Positions 5,378 to 6,552 of a DNA stretch of 6,552 nt are shown piece after piece (position 1 is the stretch's first letter; each line of letters begins with the position of its first letter). The stretch covers positions 1 through 6,552 of the forward strand of contig JAVEVF010000100.1 in assembly GCA_034005175.1 (NCBI GenBank), given 5' to 3'. The position numbers and the translations under genes were made by a program. Origin of the DNA: JAVEVF01 sp034005175 (GTDB lineage Bacteria > Actinomycetota > Coriobacteriia > Anaerosomatales > SLCP01). The notes below the pieces were generated by a model. It made no database searches. It saw nothing but the letters and a program-made list of their open reading frames with translations, and had not been told where the DNA came from.

Positions 5378-6552
5378 GTGCGTAAGCTCACTATCGGGCT
5401 AGCAGTTGCACTTGCTGCATCGGTGTTGTTGCTCACCCCGGGCATCGCTCTTGCGAACTTCGGGATTCACGGTGGGTACCCGATGGAGACCGACGCTTGC
5501 GCCGGTTGCCACCGTGCGCACACCGCGGCAAGCAGCATCACGTGGACGAACGACAACAACGAGGAGCGCAGCGCGCTCCTGCTGAGCACCGCCGATGAGA
5601 CGTTCGAGTTCTGTCTCACCTGCCATGGCTCCGACGCCGCGGGTGCTGCCACCAACGTCATCGATGGTGTGTATGAGGCCACAGAGCATGGCACGCTAGG
5701 CGACACCCTCAACGGTGGCGGCTTCGACTTCGTCGGTGGGATGCGCACCACCTCGTTCCACGTGTTCAACGGTGGAAGCTGGGGCGCCTGGGGCGGCGGC
5801 GAGACCGGCCGCAACGGCATCATCACCACCGGCTATGGCGAGCAGATCGTGATGGCCTGCAACTCGTGCCATGACGTGCACGGCAGCTCCAACTACCGAA
5901 TCCTCAAGGATTCGGTGAACGGAGTGCGTGTCGGTGGGTACGACAACAGCGGCGATCCGCAGAACCCGACTCCTACGCCATACGTCATCTCCAATGAGCC
6001 AGGTTTCCCGGCTGGTGGCTGGCTGTTGCATGAGCCTGGTGCCGCGCAGGTAGCGGGGTATCAGCCCAACTACACGACGCCTATGTATGCCAAGGCGCCG
6101 GCTGAGGATGTCAACAAGGGCATCAGCGGTTGGTGTCGCGCGTGTCACACGCAGTACATGACCACCACCGGCACCACCTCGGCAGGGCTGGATGCAGACG
6201 GCTTCTTCTCCGGAACGGTGGATCCGAATGGGCGGTATGACGCCAACGACGGCTTCGGCTTCGTGGTGCGCCACCGTCACCCGGTGAACAGCGAACTCAA
6301 GAACTTCCTGAACGCTGGCCGTCCGGTCATCGATCCGCAGAATCTGCCCACGGCGTACACGCCTGGCCAGGACTGGGACGAGGACTGGGTCGACTGTCTG
6401 ACCTGCCACCGTTCACACGGTGTGTCCACCTCGATGAGCGGCTTCGCTAACGTCTGGGATTCCACCGACCCCGAACCTGATTCGGGTGTAGGTGGCGTCG
6501 ATCCGGCGAACACCAGCGCACTGCTTCGTCTTAACGATCGGGGCGTATGCCA
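5378..6552 (+). CDS. Secreted multihaem c-type cytochrome, 3' end outside window
   Basis: The frame opens at GTG 5378, eight bases after a GAGGGG ribosome site and five after the beta stop codon, and stays open for 391 codons to the window edge. Residues 1-26 are a Sec signal peptide: MRKL, a hydrophobic core, then ALA before the mature N-terminus; this fixes the GTG start because the next in-frame ATG (residue 36) lies past the signal. Five complete haem c sites are present: CAGCH (41-45), CLTCH (79-83), CNSCH (161-165), CRACH (253-257), CLTCH (340-344). C391 is followed by the partial codon CA, so GVC-xx-CH is a likely sixth. Haems 1, 3 and 5 have a second His three residues after the haem-binding His, as in doubled-CXXCH proteins. 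Haem density is low and the linkers are rich in Gly, Thr and Asn. No membrane anchor is seen so far. It probably accepts electrons from the dehydrogenase at the cell surface; role in extracellular electron transfer is inference. Confidence 0.9.
   Translation, partial: MRKLTIGLAVALAASVLLLTPGIALANFGIHGGYPMETDACAGCHRAHTAASSITWTNDNNEERSALLLSTADETFEFCLTCHGSDAAGAATNVIDGVYEATEHGTLGDTLNGGGFDFVGGMRTTSFHVFNGGSWGAWGGGETGRNGIITTGYGEQIVMACNSCHDVHGSSNYRILKDSVNGVRVGGYDNSGDPQNPTPTPYVISNEPGFPAGGWLLHEPGAAQVAGYQPNYTTPMYAKAPAEDVNKGISGWCRACHTQYMTTTGTTSAGLDADGFFSGTVDPNGRYDANDGFGFVVRHRHPVNSELKNFLNAGRPVIDPQNLPTAYTPGQDWDEDWVDCLTCHRSHGVSTSMSGFANVWDSTDPEPDSGVGGVDPANTSALLRLNDRGVC

Noticed and set aside
1..6552. tRNA or rRNA genes, CRISPR arrays, insertion sequences, attachment sites
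   Set aside because: No cloverleaf, spaced repeats, transposase frame or terminal inverted repeats were seen on reading either strand.

Overview
This GC-rich window carries the start of a formate-oxidation operon: a long structured leader, a selenocysteine-containing formate dehydrogenase catalytic subunit, its iron-sulfur subunit, and a multihaem c-type cytochrome that runs off the right edge. An unrelated-looking membrane protein ends at the left edge. The composition, codon use, strong Shine-Dalgarno sites, Tat-exported selenoprotein and multihaem cytochrome suggest a strict or facultative anaerobe. A deep-branching subsurface actinobacterium (Coriobacteriia/OPB41-like) is my best guess, but this is a low-confidence inference from style, not a search result.

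Layout, all on the + strand. Positions 2-526: 3' part of a gene for a protein with one membrane helix and a cytoplasmic domain whose end resembles a PIN fold. Positions 527-993: a 467-base gap that is far from empty. It holds several inverted repeats, a -10-like promoter element (about 602-610), a compact multi-helix RNA (about 615-799) that looks like a molybdenum/tungsten-cofactor (Moco/Tuco) type riboswitch, a strong intrinsic terminator (807-859) suited to be its expression platform, and a second hairpin region with a perfect 16-base palindrome (918-933). Positions 994-4479: formate dehydrogenase alpha subunit, read through an in-frame TGA at 1633-1635 as selenocysteine. A bacterial SECIS hairpin follows directly. 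Positions 4494-5372: beta subunit with 16 cysteines for four [4Fe-4S] clusters and a C-terminal membrane anchor. Positions 5378-6552: secreted multihaem cytochrome c, five complete CXXCH sites plus the start of a probable sixth, cut by the window end.

How the parts fit (inference): the alpha subunit folds in the cytoplasm, receives Mo- or W-bis-MGD and is exported by Tat together with the beta subunit, which has no signal of its own. The beta subunit's C-terminal helix fixes the pair to the outer face of the membrane. Electrons from formate pass through the alpha cluster and the four beta clusters. No cytochrome b (FdnI-type) gamma gene follows beta in the window. The multihaem cytochrome, only 5 bases after beta, is the obvious acceptor. 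The leader RNA would couple expression to cofactor supply.

A gene caller that treats TGA only as stop would split the alpha gene into a 213-residue and a 943-residue piece. It may also miss the cytochrome, which has a GTG start and no stop inside the window.
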